A stretch of DNA of 64,000 nucleotides from Parvularcula marina (GCF_003399445.1 NZ_QUQO01000001.1:1919001-1983000), one strand, 5' to 3'. Numbered from the stretch's first letter, positions 34,805 to 43,280 are shown. Numbers and translations are program-made. The notes: generated from the sequence alone by a model not told the origin.

Positions 34805-35803
34805 TTAGCTGTCCGAGCCGTAAGTCATCTCCATGAAGACATCTTCGAGGTCGGCCTCGACGGTGGAGAGGTCTTTGACGCTGATCCCGCTCTGGCTGAG
34901 CGCGGCGAGGATGTCGGCGACCCGCGTCGTGCTGGGGGTGTAGTCGATATATAGCGCGCCATCGCGAAGCTCGGTGCGGCAGGCATCGCCGATCTGCGGC
35001 AACGCCGTGATCTCATCTTCCGGCACGACCATCAAGGATTTGCGGTCGAGGCTCGCGATCAGCTCATCCTTGGGCTTCACGGTTTTCACCTCACCCTGAT
35101 GGATGATGCCGATCGTATCACAGAGGGTCTGCGCCTCTTCGAGGTAGTGCGTTGTCAGAATAATCGTGACGCCGCGTTGGTGCATCTCGACGACCTGCTC
35201 CCAGAGCTGTTTGCGCAGCTCGATATCGACCCCGGCGGTCGGCTCATCGAGGATCAGGATCGGCGGGGAATGCACCATGGCTTTGGCAACGAGCAGGCGG
35301 CGTTTCATCCCGCCCGACAGCATACGGACATAGGCGTCGGCCTTGTCCTCCAGCCCCAGCGCGCGGAGGATTTCCATCGTGCGGCGCTGGTCTTTGGGCA
35401 CACCGTAAAGCCCGGCCTGAATCTCCAGCCCTTCTTTGGGGGTGAAGAAGACATCCGCCGAGATTTCCTGCGGCACGACCCCGATTGAGGCGCGGGCCGA
35501 GCGGTGGTTCTTGTCGATGTCAAAGCCCCAGATCGAGACCTCGCCTTCGGTCTTGGTGACAAGGCCCGCAAGGATATTGATGAAGGTCGATTTGCCCGCG
35601 CCATTCGGGCCGAGCAGGCCGAACATCGAGCCGCGCGGAATGGTCAGGTCGATCCCTTTGAGGGCTTCTTTGGGCGGGGACTTCTTGGTGCCTGCATAGA
35701 TCTTCTTCAGCCCGCGTGCGACAATCGCGGCGTCGGAGACTTCGGCATCTGCTGTGGAAACGGGGCGAGCATCATCTGGCATTGGGGCTATGTCGGCGCG
35801 CAT
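34805..35803 (-). CDS. ABC-2 type transporter ATP-binding protein (no permease nearby)
   Basis: 332 residues from the ATG at 35803; MPDDARPVS at 35782 is an alternative and neither has a clear ribosome site. Walker A GLLGPNGAGKST is near 62-73, signature LSGGMKRR near 161-168, Walker B ILILDEPTAGVD near 181-192 and the switch His in TTHYLEEAQ near 213-221. The C-terminal 90 residues are an accessory domain seen in NodI/CcmA-like exporters. The matching membrane subunit is not encoded next to it. The substrate cannot be predicted. Confidence 0.9.
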   Translation of the reverse strand: MRADIAPMPDDARPVSTADAEVSDAAIVARGLKKIYAGTKKSPPKEALKGIDLTIPRGSMFGLLGPNGAGKSTFINILAGLVTKTEGEVSIWGFDIDKNHRSARASIGVVPQEISADVFFTPKEGLEIQAGLYGVPKDQRRTMEILRALGLEDKADAYVRMLSGGMKRRLLVAKAMVHSPPILILDEPTAGVDIELRKQLWEQVVEMHQRGVTIILTTHYLEEAQTLCDTIGIIHQGEVKTVKPKDELIASLDRKSLMVVPEDEITALPQIGDACRTELRDGALYIDYTPSTTRVADILAALSQSGISVKDLSTVEADLEDVFMEMTYGSDS

Positions 35804-35927
35804 GGGGGGCGGGTCAAGCAAGCAGAGCGGAAGAGTGTTTTACCTCAGCTAATCCAAAGGGCAGCCGGAGGGGTTGAGGCCCCCTCCCGAATATGTGTCA
35901 GAGGGGGAGGCAACAGGAGGATCTCTC

Positions 35928-36296
35928 ATGGCATCCCGCGTCACCGCCAATCTGCCGAGCGCCGATTTCGACCGGACCGAAGAGTTCTACGGCAGGCTGG
36001 GTTTCGCGCGCGGCTACCGGGATGAGGGCTGGATGATCCTCGCCAATGGGCCTTACGAGATTGAATTCTTCCCGATGAATATCGACCCCGCTTCAAGCTG
36101 GTTCTCGGCCTGTCTCCGCACGGATGATCTCGATGGCCTATATGAGACCTTCTCTGCCGCGGGTCTGCCGCAGGATGACAAGGCCATCCCCCGCCTCGGC
36201 GAGCCGGTCGTGGAACCCCACGGCATCCGGCTTTTCTACATGCTCGATCCCGACGGCAGCCTGATCCGGGTGATCGATGAGGCCTATCAGGGCTGA
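35928..36296 (+). CDS. VOC superfamily protein (bleomycin-resistance-like)
   Basis: 122 residues from the ATG at 35928, with AGGAGG at 35915-35920. ANLPSADFDRTEEFYGRLGF (about 6-25) and LFYMLDPDGSLIRVI near the C-terminus give the two beta-alpha-beta-beta-beta modules of the vicinal-oxygen-chelate fold. The form resembles bleomycin-binding proteins, which sequester drugs without catalysis, but similar sequences have other ligands. Resistance should not be assumed. Confidence 0.85.
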   Translation: MASRVTANLPSADFDRTEEFYGRLGFARGYRDEGWMILANGPYEIEFFPMNIDPASSWFSACLRTDDLDGLYETFSAAGLPQDDKAIPRLGEPVVEPHGIRLFYMLDPDGSLIRVIDEAYQG

Positions 36297-36363
36297 GCGA
36301 TCTTGAAAGCGCGCGCATTTTCTCTCATCAGGTGGCCTCTGACGTGAGAACTGGAATTCGATC

Positions 36364-36642
36364 ATGGCCGCACCCACCATCGCCAAACCCGATCTTGCCG
36401 CGATCCTGCAAAAGGTGACCTTCCGCCCCGAGGCGCTCGAAGTCGTCTTTGTCGACCAGGCGCGGGTCGCCTGCGAAGGGCCGGGCGGCGCGTCCGGGCA
36501 CCCGCGGACTTTCTATACGGTCGGGTATGAAGGCTATGCCGAGTGCAAATATTGCGACCGGCTGTTCGTCTATGACCCGGCGCGGGCCGGTGAGCAGGTC
36601 GAGGGCGAGGCTGTCCTCGCGCTGGCGGCGCCCGGCGCCTAA
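36364..36642 (+). CDS. CHCC zinc-finger protein (NDUFS6-like)
   Basis: 92 residues. The zf-CHCC domain is visible: VACEGPGGASGHPRTFYTVG (about 36-55) supplies Cys and His, then AECKYCDRLFVYDP (about 60-73) supplies two Cys. This is the fold of the mitochondrial complex I accessory subunit NDUFS6, and alphaproteobacteria carry it as a small stand-alone gene. A role in complex I is known for the mitochondrial protein and is inference here. Its stop overlaps the next gene's stop on the other strand (CTAA). Confidence 0.88.
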   Translation: MAAPTIAKPDLAAILQKVTFRPEALEVVFVDQARVACEGPGGASGHPRTFYTVGYEGYAECKYCDRLFVYDPARAGEQVEGEAVLALAAPGA

Positions 36643-37178
36643 CGCCGCCGCAGGATCTCTTCGCGCAAATCGCCCGGCGCTTTCTTATGATAGCGCCGCA
36701 TCAGGACATAGACGACGGCGATCCAGAAGAAGAGCAGCCCGAAGAAATAATAGAACCCGGCCATGTCCTCGATGATGTAGGACAGCGTTTCCGGTGTCGT
36801 CTTACGCAAGAGCGAGGCATCGCCCGAGCCAAGATAAAGCTCGGCGGCCATGTCATTGGGCTGCGGGACCCAGCCCCATTGCTGGGCGTAATAAGCAAGC
36901 CCCGCCAAGAGGCCGAGGATGATCGGCGAGCCGAGCAGGAAAGTCCCCACTGTCGCGAGCAGATAGGCCGGAAAGCGCGGCATGTTCGTCTCGGTATAAA
37001 TGACCTCGAAATCGGCTTCGCTGAGGCCCTCAAGCAGGGCTGCATCGGTCCGGCCGATGCGGGCGAACTCTTCCTTGGCGCCGATGCTCAGATCAGTCCG
37101 GATGCGGCGCTGCCAGTAATGAAGCGCGCCATAGCCGCCGCCGATCACGACGGCGCAGAAGAGAAGATAGTAGAGCAT
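36639..37178 (-). CDS. Hypothetical inner-membrane protein
   Basis: 179 residues from MLYYLLFCAVVIGGGYG at 37178 (GAGGCAGG upstream); the frame is open further back without a signal. Three membrane helices: about 1-20, 81-108 and 148-170. The charged segment between the first two (RIRTDLSIGAKEEFARIGR) faces the cytoplasm if the N-terminus is out. I do not recognise a family. Its stop overlaps that of the convergent zinc-finger gene. Confidence 0.72.
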   Translation of the reverse strand: MLYYLLFCAVVIGGGYGALHYWQRRIRTDLSIGAKEEFARIGRTDAALLEGLSEADFEVIYTETNMPRFPAYLLATVGTFLLGSPIILGLLAGLAYYAQQWGWVPQPNDMAAELYLGSGDASLLRKTTPETLSYIIEDMAGFYYFFGLLFFWIAVVYVLMRRYHKKAPGDLREEILRRR

Positions 37179-37239
37179 CAAAGCCTGCCTCGGTTGGAGA
37201 GGCTCCTTAAAGGGCGAAAGGGGCGTTGGGCAATGTCGC

Positions 37240-37788
37240 TCAGACCTTCGCCTTTGCCAGCGCCGCGCTGAGGGCGTCCGCAACTTCGCCGCGTTCTTTG
37301 GGAGAGAGGAAGCTGCCGACGATCAGGGTCTTGCCCTTCTCGATGAGGCGCATCTGGCTTTCATGCTCGATCGGCCGGTCGATCTCGACCCGTACCCAGA
37401 AAGGGTTGAGCTTCCAGCGCGTCTCATGACCGGAGGGCAGGACGCGAGAGACCCAGAGCGCGTCATCGGTCAGCATGATCCGCTCATGCCGCCGCCCCTG
37501 AACGTAGGAGAGCTTGAAGGCGAGCCAGACAATAAAGATGTCGACGCCGCAGAAAAACGCGACCGGCCACGCACCGGCCGTGAAATAGATCAGCGCATTC
37601 ATGACATTGACCGCGATCACCACCGCCATGACCTGCCGGAATCCTTCCCAGCTCAAGGAACGGTTAGGGGTGAGAAGGGCGTGAAAGGCGAAGTCCTCAT
37701 CCCGCGCGACAGGCTGCATGTCCTCGCGCCGGGCCTTGCCCGTCACGGTCGGCGCCATGGTCTCTAATGTGCGGATGCGCGTGTTCAT
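37240..37788 (-). CDS. DUF2244 domain membrane protein
   Basis: 182 residues from an ATG at 37788; ATGs at 37758 and 37719 are also possible and no start has a strong ribosome site. The DUF2244 core starts at FHALLTPNRSLSWEGFR, followed by two closely spaced helices (about 60-100) and a C-terminal cytoplasmic half with VLPSGHETRWKLNPFWVRVEI. The family often lies near cytochrome oxidase genes; none is here. It begins 61 bases upstream of the previous membrane protein's open frame on the same strand. Confidence 0.82.
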   Translation of the reverse strand: MNTRIRTLETMAPTVTGKARREDMQPVARDEDFAFHALLTPNRSLSWEGFRQVMAVVIAVNVMNALIYFTAGAWPVAFFCGVDIFIVWLAFKLSYVQGRRHERIMLTDDALWVSRVLPSGHETRWKLNPFWVRVEIDRPIEHESQMRLIEKGKTLIVGSFLSPKERGEVADALSAALAKAKV

Positions 37789-37846
37789 GCAGGCATGATA
37801 GTCGGCGGGAAGGTGACCGTCACGTGACGGAATTGTCGCGTAGGCG

Positions 37847-38464
37847 TCAGCCTTTGCCCGACACCTTGTCCCAGAACTCGGCGCGGTCATTCGTGCGCGG
37901 AAAAGGCGTGTCCGGAACTGGCTGGCCGAGAAAGGCGCAAAGCGGCGCCCATCCTTCTTTCGCCTGAAAGACGAGGAGCCTGTCGGCCGGGATGGCGGCC
38001 TTCACCGCTTGCTCATGCGCGATGAACGCGTCGTGCAGTTCCTGCTTGCTTTTCTCTGGGGCAAATCCGGATTTCGCGATCACCCGCTCGGCCATATTCA
38101 GCCAGTCGCGCATTTCCTCCGGGGCCTGATCTTTGCTGCAGATCAGCGTGTGGATGGTAGAGGAGTAGCTCTCCGTCCAGCTTTCTGGGCTGCGGGTGGA
38201 GAGGACGAATTTGGCTTCCGGGTAGGCGGCGGAAAGTTCACGGAAGAACGCTCCTGTCGGCCAGTCGACCGCGCTTTGATACCCGTCATAGATCGCCGCC
38301 CAGTCCGGATTGCCGTCAGCGGCAGCAGACCACAGCGGCACCTGCGTCGGCATGTTGAGCAGCACTTCTTCCATGTGATGGCATGGGCCGAGGCCAAGCA
38401 CATTAAGGGCAAGTTTGAGTGAATAGGTTCCCGTGCGGCCAACGCCGGCGCCAATAACTTTCAT
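37847..38464 (-). CDS. Sulfotransferase family protein
   Basis: 205 residues from MKVIGAGVGRTGTYSLKLAL at 38464. GVGRTGTYSLKLAL is the 5'-phosphosulfate-binding loop of the PAPS-dependent sulfotransferase fold, and KFVLSTRSPESWTESY near 97-112 matches the 3'-phosphate loop. The short length fits the eukaryote-like Sulfotransfer_4 group. Acceptor unknown; no PAPS synthesis gene is in the window. It lies 58 bases upstream of the DUF2244 gene on the same strand. Confidence 0.85.
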   Translation of the reverse strand: MKVIGAGVGRTGTYSLKLALNVLGLGPCHHMEEVLLNMPTQVPLWSAAADGNPDWAAIYDGYQSAVDWPTGAFFRELSAAYPEAKFVLSTRSPESWTESYSSTIHTLICSKDQAPEEMRDWLNMAERVIAKSGFAPEKSKQELHDAFIAHEQAVKAAIPADRLLVFQAKEGWAPLCAFLGQPVPDTPFPRTNDRAEFWDKVSGKG

Positions 38465-38530
38465 GTTTCTGGTGTCTCCCCCTGAAAGGGACACTCTAAA
38501 GGAGGCGGCGACCGCCACCAAACGGGAAAC

Positions 38531-39421
38531 TCACTCGTCCTGTCCGGCCTCAATCACCTGACGGCGGATCTCTCTTGTCCGGGTAAAGAGCTTGTGAAGC
38601 GCGTCGCCGTCCTCCCAGCGGATGGCGCGCTGCAGGGAGGAGAGGTCTTCGGAGAACCGGCCCAGCATCTCGAGCACCGCATCCTTATTGGCAAGGAAGA
38701 TGTCGCGCCACATATCCGGGTTCGAGGCGGCGATCCGCGTGAAGTCCCGAAAGCCGCCTGCGGAATATTTGATGACTTCGCTTTCGGTCACGGTTTCAAG
38801 ATCGGCGGCCGTGCCGACGATGTTGTAAGCAATCAAGTGCGGGATGTGGCTGGTGATCGCAAGGACGAGGTCATGATGCTCCGCCTCCATCACTTCGACT
38901 TTACTCCCCAGCGCTTCCCAGAAGGATTTGAGTTTCTCCGTGGCCGCCGCATCGGCGCCATCAGGCGGGGTCAGGATTGTCCAGCGGCCTTCGAAAAGCT
39001 CGGCAAACCCGGCCTCGGGGCCTGAATTCTCCGTACCCGCCACGGGATGAGCGGGGATCAGGTGGACGCCCTCAGGCGCGTGGGCGGCCATCGCCTTGAG
39101 GGCGGAGAGCTTGACCGAGCCGACATCGCTTAAAGTGGCGCCGGGTTTCAGCGCGCCGGCAATCTCCTTTGCCAGCGCATCGAAGGTGCCGACCGGGGTA
39201 CACAGAACGACCAGATCGGCGTCCGCGACGGCTTTTGCGGCATCGGTCTCGGCGCGGTCAACGAAGCCCAGCTCGACGGCTTTCTTGCAGACAGCCTCGT
39301 CCCGGTCCGCGCCGATGATCTCGCCCGCAACGCCCGCGCGGCGCATGGCATGGCCAAGCGAGGAGCCGATAAGGCCCAGCCCGATCAGGGTCACACGGTC
39401 ATAGAGTGGCGTCTTGGTCAT
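38531..39421 (-). CDS. Prephenate/arogenate dehydrogenase family protein
   Basis: 296 residues from MTKTPLYDRVTLIGLGLIG at 39421; further upstream the frame is open only by chance. GLGLIGSSLGHAMRRAG (about 14-30) is the NAD(P)-binding loop, followed by ADLVVLCTPVG near 78 and HLIPAHPVAGTENSGPEAG near 119-137, which holds the catalytic His and substrate residues. The C-terminal helical domain includes HHDLVLAITSHIPHLIAY. It oxidises prephenate or arogenate in tyrosine synthesis. In many alphaproteobacteria hisC follows; not so here. Confidence 0.93.
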   Translation of the reverse strand: MTKTPLYDRVTLIGLGLIGSSLGHAMRRAGVAGEIIGADRDEAVCKKAVELGFVDRAETDAAKAVADADLVVLCTPVGTFDALAKEIAGALKPGATLSDVGSVKLSALKAMAAHAPEGVHLIPAHPVAGTENSGPEAGFAELFEGRWTILTPPDGADAAATEKLKSFWEALGSKVEVMEAEHHDLVLAITSHIPHLIAYNIVGTAADLETVTESEVIKYSAGGFRDFTRIAASNPDMWRDIFLANKDAVLEMLGRFSEDLSSLQRAIRWEDGDALHKLFTRTREIRRQVIEAGQDE

Positions 39422-39484
39422 GATAGCGGCCCGGCAGATAAAGATCCCTGTTGGCCTGCCGCCGGTCTTGCCGTCAAGCGAGGC

Positions 39485-39513
39485 TTGACAACGATTAGAC
39501 AATTAGCTAATTA
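39485..39513 (+). promoter_or_regulatory. Strong promoter with overlapping palindromic operator for the sdpR-like gene
   Basis: TTGACA at 39485-39490, a 17-base spacer and TAATTA at 39508-39513 form a near-consensus sigma70-type promoter. AATTAGCTAATT (39501-39512), a perfect 12-base palindrome, covers most of the -10 element, as expected for autorepression by the ArsR-type protein encoded next. The +1 should fall at about 39520-39521, on the start codon itself. Confidence 0.7.
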
Positions 39514-39520
39514 TCAATTC

Positions 39521-39832
39521 ATGACCAGCGTATTCAAGGCCCTCTCCGACCCGACCCGGCGCAAAGTGCTCGAGCTCCTCAAACAGGGGCCGATGTCGGC
39601 CGGCGAGCTGGCGGGCCATTTCGTCGTCTCCAAACCGACCATGTCGGCGCATTTCTCGGTCCTCAAGGAAGCGGACCTCGTTCACGCGGAAAAGGACGGC
39701 AAGCAGGTCATCTATCATCTCAAGCTCTCCGTACTCGAAGAAGCCTTGCTCGGTCTTGCCGGATCATTCGGGATCGCGATGCCGGGAAAGCAGGCTAGCG
39801 GGGGCGTTGCCAAAGGAGAAACGGCAAAATGA
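39521..39832 (+). CDS. ArsR/SdpR family autorepressor
   Basis: 103 residues from the ATG at 39521. A winged helix: FKALSDPTRRKVLELLKQGPM (about 5-25), the recognition helix region VSKPTMSAHFSVLKEADLV (about 36-54) and the wing EKDGKQVIYHL. No cysteine metal site of the arsenic or zinc sensors is present, so SdpR-type control, via a membrane partner, is more likely. No Shine-Dalgarno sequence is visible and the promoter predicts a start at the ATG, so the mRNA is probably leaderless. The stop overlaps the next gene (ATGA). Confidence 0.88.
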   Translation: MTSVFKALSDPTRRKVLELLKQGPMSAGELAGHFVVSKPTMSAHFSVLKEADLVHAEKDGKQVIYHLKLSVLEEALLGLAGSFGIAMPGKQASGGVAKGETAK

Positions 39833-40209
39833 AACAGGTCACAACTTCCCTTATTTTTGCTGTTATGATGATCGGTTCAGCGCTGGCTATGGCGTATGCG
39901 GATCAGCTCGGCCTGAAGGAGCCTGCCGATGAACGAATCTATGGTGTCATGATTGGTTTCATGCTCGCCTGGTTCGGGAATATCATGCCCAAACAGGGGC
40001 CGGAAACCAATTGTGCGCAATGCAGCCCCTCAAAAGGGCAAAACATGCGTCGGTTTGCCGGGTGGGTTTTCGTGATTGCGGGACTGGCTCATGGCGCCGT
40101 CTGGCTCGCTGCGCCGCTTGAGGTTGCCAACTACATCGCGATGGGAATTGTAGCTGGGGCGCTGGTGCTGGTGATAGGCCGCGCGACCGTCACCCGCGCC
40201 TGGGTGTGA
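39829..40209 (+). CDS. SdpI-like small membrane protein, coupled to the ArsR/SdpR-like repressor
   Basis: 126 residues with four membrane helices (about 5-25, 39-53, 73-92, 97-117). The GFMLAWFGNIMPK segment (about 43-55) resembles the GN-MPK motif of SdpI immunity proteins, and RRFAGWVFVIAGLAHG matches the following helix. Between them a short loop holds NCAQC (Cys pair, CxxC), unusual for SdpI. In Bacillus, SdpI binds the SDP toxin and then captures SdpR at the membrane; whether that applies here is inference. Confidence 0.65.
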   Translation: MKQVTTSLIFAVMMIGSALAMAYADQLGLKEPADERIYGVMIGFMLAWFGNIMPKQGPETNCAQCSPSKGQNMRRFAGWVFVIAGLAHGAVWLAAPLEVANYIAMGIVAGALVLVIGRATVTRAWV

Positions 40210-41907
40210 TTATTCCTGTGCGGAGGGCCAGTTCAGCTGGCCTTCCTCCAGGATAAAGATCGTCAGGTCGAGATCGTCGCCTTTGACGTAATTGTGCCCA
40301 CTGACGATATTGACCGGATAGGGCGCAACCCCTTCTTCTGACATTGCGGCCAGAAAGCCCTGCTGCTCGGTCACATCGATGATGGCGACACCGCATTCCC
40401 AGTGGCCCAGCAGGAACTCTGCCGATTGCGCGCCGGTATCGGCAAGATATGTCCGTGTCCCGAGATAACGGACATTGGACGGCTCGCGATAGCCTGCGGT
40501 CGTCGCCATGATCTCTTCACAGCCGGTCAGTTTCCCGACTTCCTGCGCAACGTAGTAAGACGGCCAGAGTGGCTTGAGGGCCGGAATGGCACCCTGAAAG
40601 ACAGCCCAGTATGTGCCGATACCAGCGGCCATCAGGACGGCGAGGCGGGGCAGTGCTGACGGGCGTCGCGCGGCCATGATCCCGGCACCGATAGCGATCA
40701 GCCCAAAGATGATCGCCAGCACATTCGGCGCGCTCATCATTGTGGTGCCAAGATAATCCGCCGCAATCATCGGCACGGCGGCGAGGATGGCGGTGGCCAG
40801 CACGAAAAGCCCGAGGAAGGCCAGATGGATCCGGCGCGGCCATTTCTTCGACCAGAGCTCGGCGGCATCCTTGATGCCCCATGCGGCAAGGATTGCCAGC
40901 GCCGGCATGGCGGGGAAAATGTAATGCGGCAGCTTGGTCGCGATCAGCTCGAAGATCAGCCATGTCGGGACCAGCCAGCAGATCAGGAATTTGACGGCCG
41001 GGTGCTCGCGTTTCGTCCAGGCAAGGCCCGCAGCGAGCCCGACAAACAAAGTGCCCGGCCAGAAGGTGATCGGCAGGAGGAGCGTGTGATAGCCGAAGGG
41101 CCCTGCATGGCTGTCATCGCTTTCGGCGACCTTGCCCAATAATGCGTGCCCGACCGATTCCATGAAGAAACCGCCATCGGTCTTGATGTTGATGGCGATC
41201 AGCCATGGCAGAGCGATGGCCGCAGCCACCAGCACGCCGAATAGCGGACGGATGCGTTTGAGGACGCCCCAGTCGCGCGTCCAGATGCCGTAAGCCGCGA
41301 TCGTCGAGACCGAAACGAGGGTGACGATCGGCCCCTTGATCATCAGCGCGGCGCCCGTTGCTGCCCAGAAGATGAGCGGTGCCCCGATGAATTTCGGTCT
41401 TGGCGATCCCTTCGCCTGAGTGAGAAGGAAGAAGAGTGCGGCCTGCGCGATCACGCCTGCGGCCAGCAGCATGGCATCGGTCTTCGCTGTGCGCGCCTCG
41501 ACAGCCGCCATCAGGGTCAGGCCGAGCATCACGCCTGCGGCCATCCCGCCTTGCGCGCCGATGATCCTTGCGCCCAGCCATGCGGTGAGGATCCCGCCGA
41601 TCAGTACACCGATGAGGGAGGGCAGGCGGAACGCCCAGATCGGCGCGTCCGGTCCGCCAAAGGGGGCGGAGGTTGCCACCTGCATCCAGTATATGCCCGC
41701 CGGCTTCACCCAGCGCGGATCTTCCTGAAAGCGGATGTCGATATAATCGCCCGTCTCCATCATCTGTGATGAGGCTTGCGAGTAACGCGCCTCGTCCCGG
41801 TCCATCACGGGAATCGAGAAAAAGCCGGGCAGGAGGGCAAGGAGCAGGATCGCGATCAGTGCGCCCCATTCTCGTGTGTTCAGTGTCTTGCGCAGATCGC
41901 CAGTCAC
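40210..41907 (-). CDS. ArnT-like glycosyltransferase (GT39/GT83 family)
   Basis: 565 residues with about 12 membrane helices. The first periplasmic loop begins PVMDRDEARYSQASSQMM (about 33-50), with the DE motif of the GT-C fold, followed by RWVKPAGIYWMQ near 64-75; the soluble C-terminal domain is about 130 residues. Relatives transfer sugars from undecaprenyl phosphate to lipid A or proteins. The upstream GT2 gene, overlapping by 4 bases (ATGA), probably makes the polyprenyl-phosphate sugar. The aminoarabinose synthesis genes are absent, so the sugar is unknown. Confidence 0.9.
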   Translation of the reverse strand: MTGDLRKTLNTREWGALIAILLLALLPGFFSIPVMDRDEARYSQASSQMMETGDYIDIRFQEDPRWVKPAGIYWMQVATSAPFGGPDAPIWAFRLPSLIGVLIGGILTAWLGARIIGAQGGMAAGVMLGLTLMAAVEARTAKTDAMLLAAGVIAQAALFFLLTQAKGSPRPKFIGAPLIFWAATGAALMIKGPIVTLVSVSTIAAYGIWTRDWGVLKRIRPLFGVLVAAAIALPWLIAINIKTDGGFFMESVGHALLGKVAESDDSHAGPFGYHTLLLPITFWPGTLFVGLAAGLAWTKREHPAVKFLICWLVPTWLIFELIATKLPHYIFPAMPALAILAAWGIKDAAELWSKKWPRRIHLAFLGLFVLATAILAAVPMIAADYLGTTMMSAPNVLAIIFGLIAIGAGIMAARRPSALPRLAVLMAAGIGTYWAVFQGAIPALKPLWPSYYVAQEVGKLTGCEEIMATTAGYREPSNVRYLGTRTYLADTGAQSAEFLLGHWECGVAIIDVTEQQGFLAAMSEEGVAPYPVNIVSGHNYVKGDDLDLTIFILEEGQLNWPSAQE

Positions 41908-42689
41908 GCTTTGTCCTCATGGGGGCGAAGAAGAAGCTCTTTTGACGGATAATGTGTCCGCCGCATCAGCCAGATGACACCCATCAGGTCGAAAAGACCC
42001 GCAAAGGCGCGGCCGATATTGGAATATTTTGAGGCGCCGTGAACGCGCGGGCGGTTATCGACCGGCACATAGCGCGCTTCATAGCCGAAATGCTGAACGA
42101 GCGCGGGCAGATATCTGTGCACCGCATCGAAGAAAGGCAGCGACAGGAACACATCGACCGGCAGCAGCTTTAGCCCGCAGGCCGTGTCCGGGCAGTCATC
42201 CTTGAGGAGGCTGCGGCGCAGGCCATTGGCAAAGCGCGAGGCATATTTGCGGTTATTGCCGTCCGTACGCTGCTTTCTGACGCCGCCGACAATGCCGACC
42301 GTCTCGATGGTCGAGAGATCAACCTCGCCAGTCAGCGCCAGCATGTCTTTGGGATCATCCTGGCCGTCACCATCCATGGTCGCCATCCAGCGCCCGCGTG
42401 CCTGCAACGCGCCCGTGCGCAGGGCCGCGCTTTTGCCCGCCCGATTGGGGTGAAGGGCGAAGCGGAGCTGCGGATTGGCCGCCAGCATTCCTTCGACCAC
42501 GGCGCCCGTGCCGTCATCCGAGCCATCATCGACGATGAGGAGTTCGGCGGATCGGCCAGCGAGGGCGGCCAGCACTTCTTCGATCACCGGGCCGATATTT
42601 TCGACTTCGTTGAAGACGGGGATCACGACCGTGAGGTCGGGGCGGGCCGCAGGGGGCTGGGGAGCGTCAGAAGTAGGGGTCGAGGACAT
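41904..42689 (-). CDS. Glycosyltransferase family 2 (polyprenyl-phosphate sugar transferase-like)
   Basis: 261 residues. LTVVIPVFNEVENIGPVIEEV (about 19-39), LLIVDDGSDDGTG near 50-62 and MATMDGDGQDDPKDML near 102-117 (the DxD-like metal site) are characteristic of DPM1/ArnC-type transferases. VDNRPRVHGASKYSNIGRAF near 209-228 is also typical. A C-terminal amphipathic or weak membrane helix follows. It should move a sugar from a nucleotide donor to a polyprenyl phosphate for the coupled ArnT-like enzyme. Confidence 0.92.
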   Translation of the reverse strand: MSSTPTSDAPQPPAARPDLTVVIPVFNEVENIGPVIEEVLAALAGRSAELLIVDDGSDDGTGAVVEGMLAANPQLRFALHPNRAGKSAALRTGALQARGRWMATMDGDGQDDPKDMLALTGEVDLSTIETVGIVGGVRKQRTDGNNRKYASRFANGLRRSLLKDDCPDTACGLKLLPVDVFLSLPFFDAVHRYLPALVQHFGYEARYVPVDNRPRVHGASKYSNIGRAFAGLFDLMGVIWLMRRTHYPSKELLLRPHEDKA

Positions 42690-42816
42690 GCAATCTCAAC
42701 TGGGCTAACCGGCCCTTTCGAGGGCCAGACAATCAAACTTGCCGTCATCCAGCATGAAACTCGGGCGAGCGAAACTCCCGATCATGCGAAAACGGCGGTT
42801 GGCGAGACGCAGACAG

Positions 42817-42841
42817 CAAAAAGGCCCCGGAAAGGGGCCTT
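42817..42841 (-). terminator. Rho-independent terminator of trmD-rplS
   Basis: AAGGCCCC/GGGGCCTT perfect 8-bp stem around a 5-base loop, with a run of five to six T on the minus strand, 23 bases beyond the rplS stop. Confidence 0.88.
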
Positions 42842-42863
42842 CGCTTGAGCTTTGGGGCTCTGC

Positions 42864-43280
42864 TTATTCTTTGTCGGCGGCTTTGCCGGACTTTTTCTTG
42901 CCAGCTTTCGCCGCAGCCTTGCCGCGATAATCGACCTTTTCGGCGATCCGGGCAGATTTCCCGCGACGGCCACGAAGATAGTAAAGCTTGGCGCGGCGGA
43001 CTTTACCGCGGCGGACGACTTCGATGGAATCAACCAGCGGCGAGTAGATCGGGAAAACCCGCTCAACACCTTCACCAAAGGAGATCTTGCGGACGGTGAA
43101 GCTCTCATTGAGGCCCCGGCCGCCACGGCCAATGCAGACGCCTTCGAAAGCCTGGAGACGCTCGCGCGTACCTTCACGGACTTTCACCAGCACGCGCAGC
43201 GTGTCGCCGGCGGCAAAGGCAGGAACTTCGGGTTTGAGTTCGGCGGCGTGTTCCGCCTCGAGCTGTTCAATAATATTCAT
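42864..43280 (-). CDS. rplS: 50S ribosomal protein L19
   Basis: 138 residues. [14 protein letters not shown] at the N-terminus, [26 protein letters not shown] (about 25-50) and [46 protein letters not shown] give L19. A 20-residue Lys/Ala tail extends the usual length. It overlaps trmD by ATGA. These two genes normally follow rpsP-rimM but here lie 33 kb away on the other strand. Confidence 0.96.
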   Translation of the reverse strand: MNIIEQLEAEHAAELKPEVPAFAAGDTLRVLVKVREGTRERLQAFEGVCIGRGGRGLNESFTVRKISFGEGVERVFPIYSPLVDSIEVVRRGKVRRAKLYYLRGRRGKSARIAEKVDYRGKAAAKAGKKKSGKAADKE

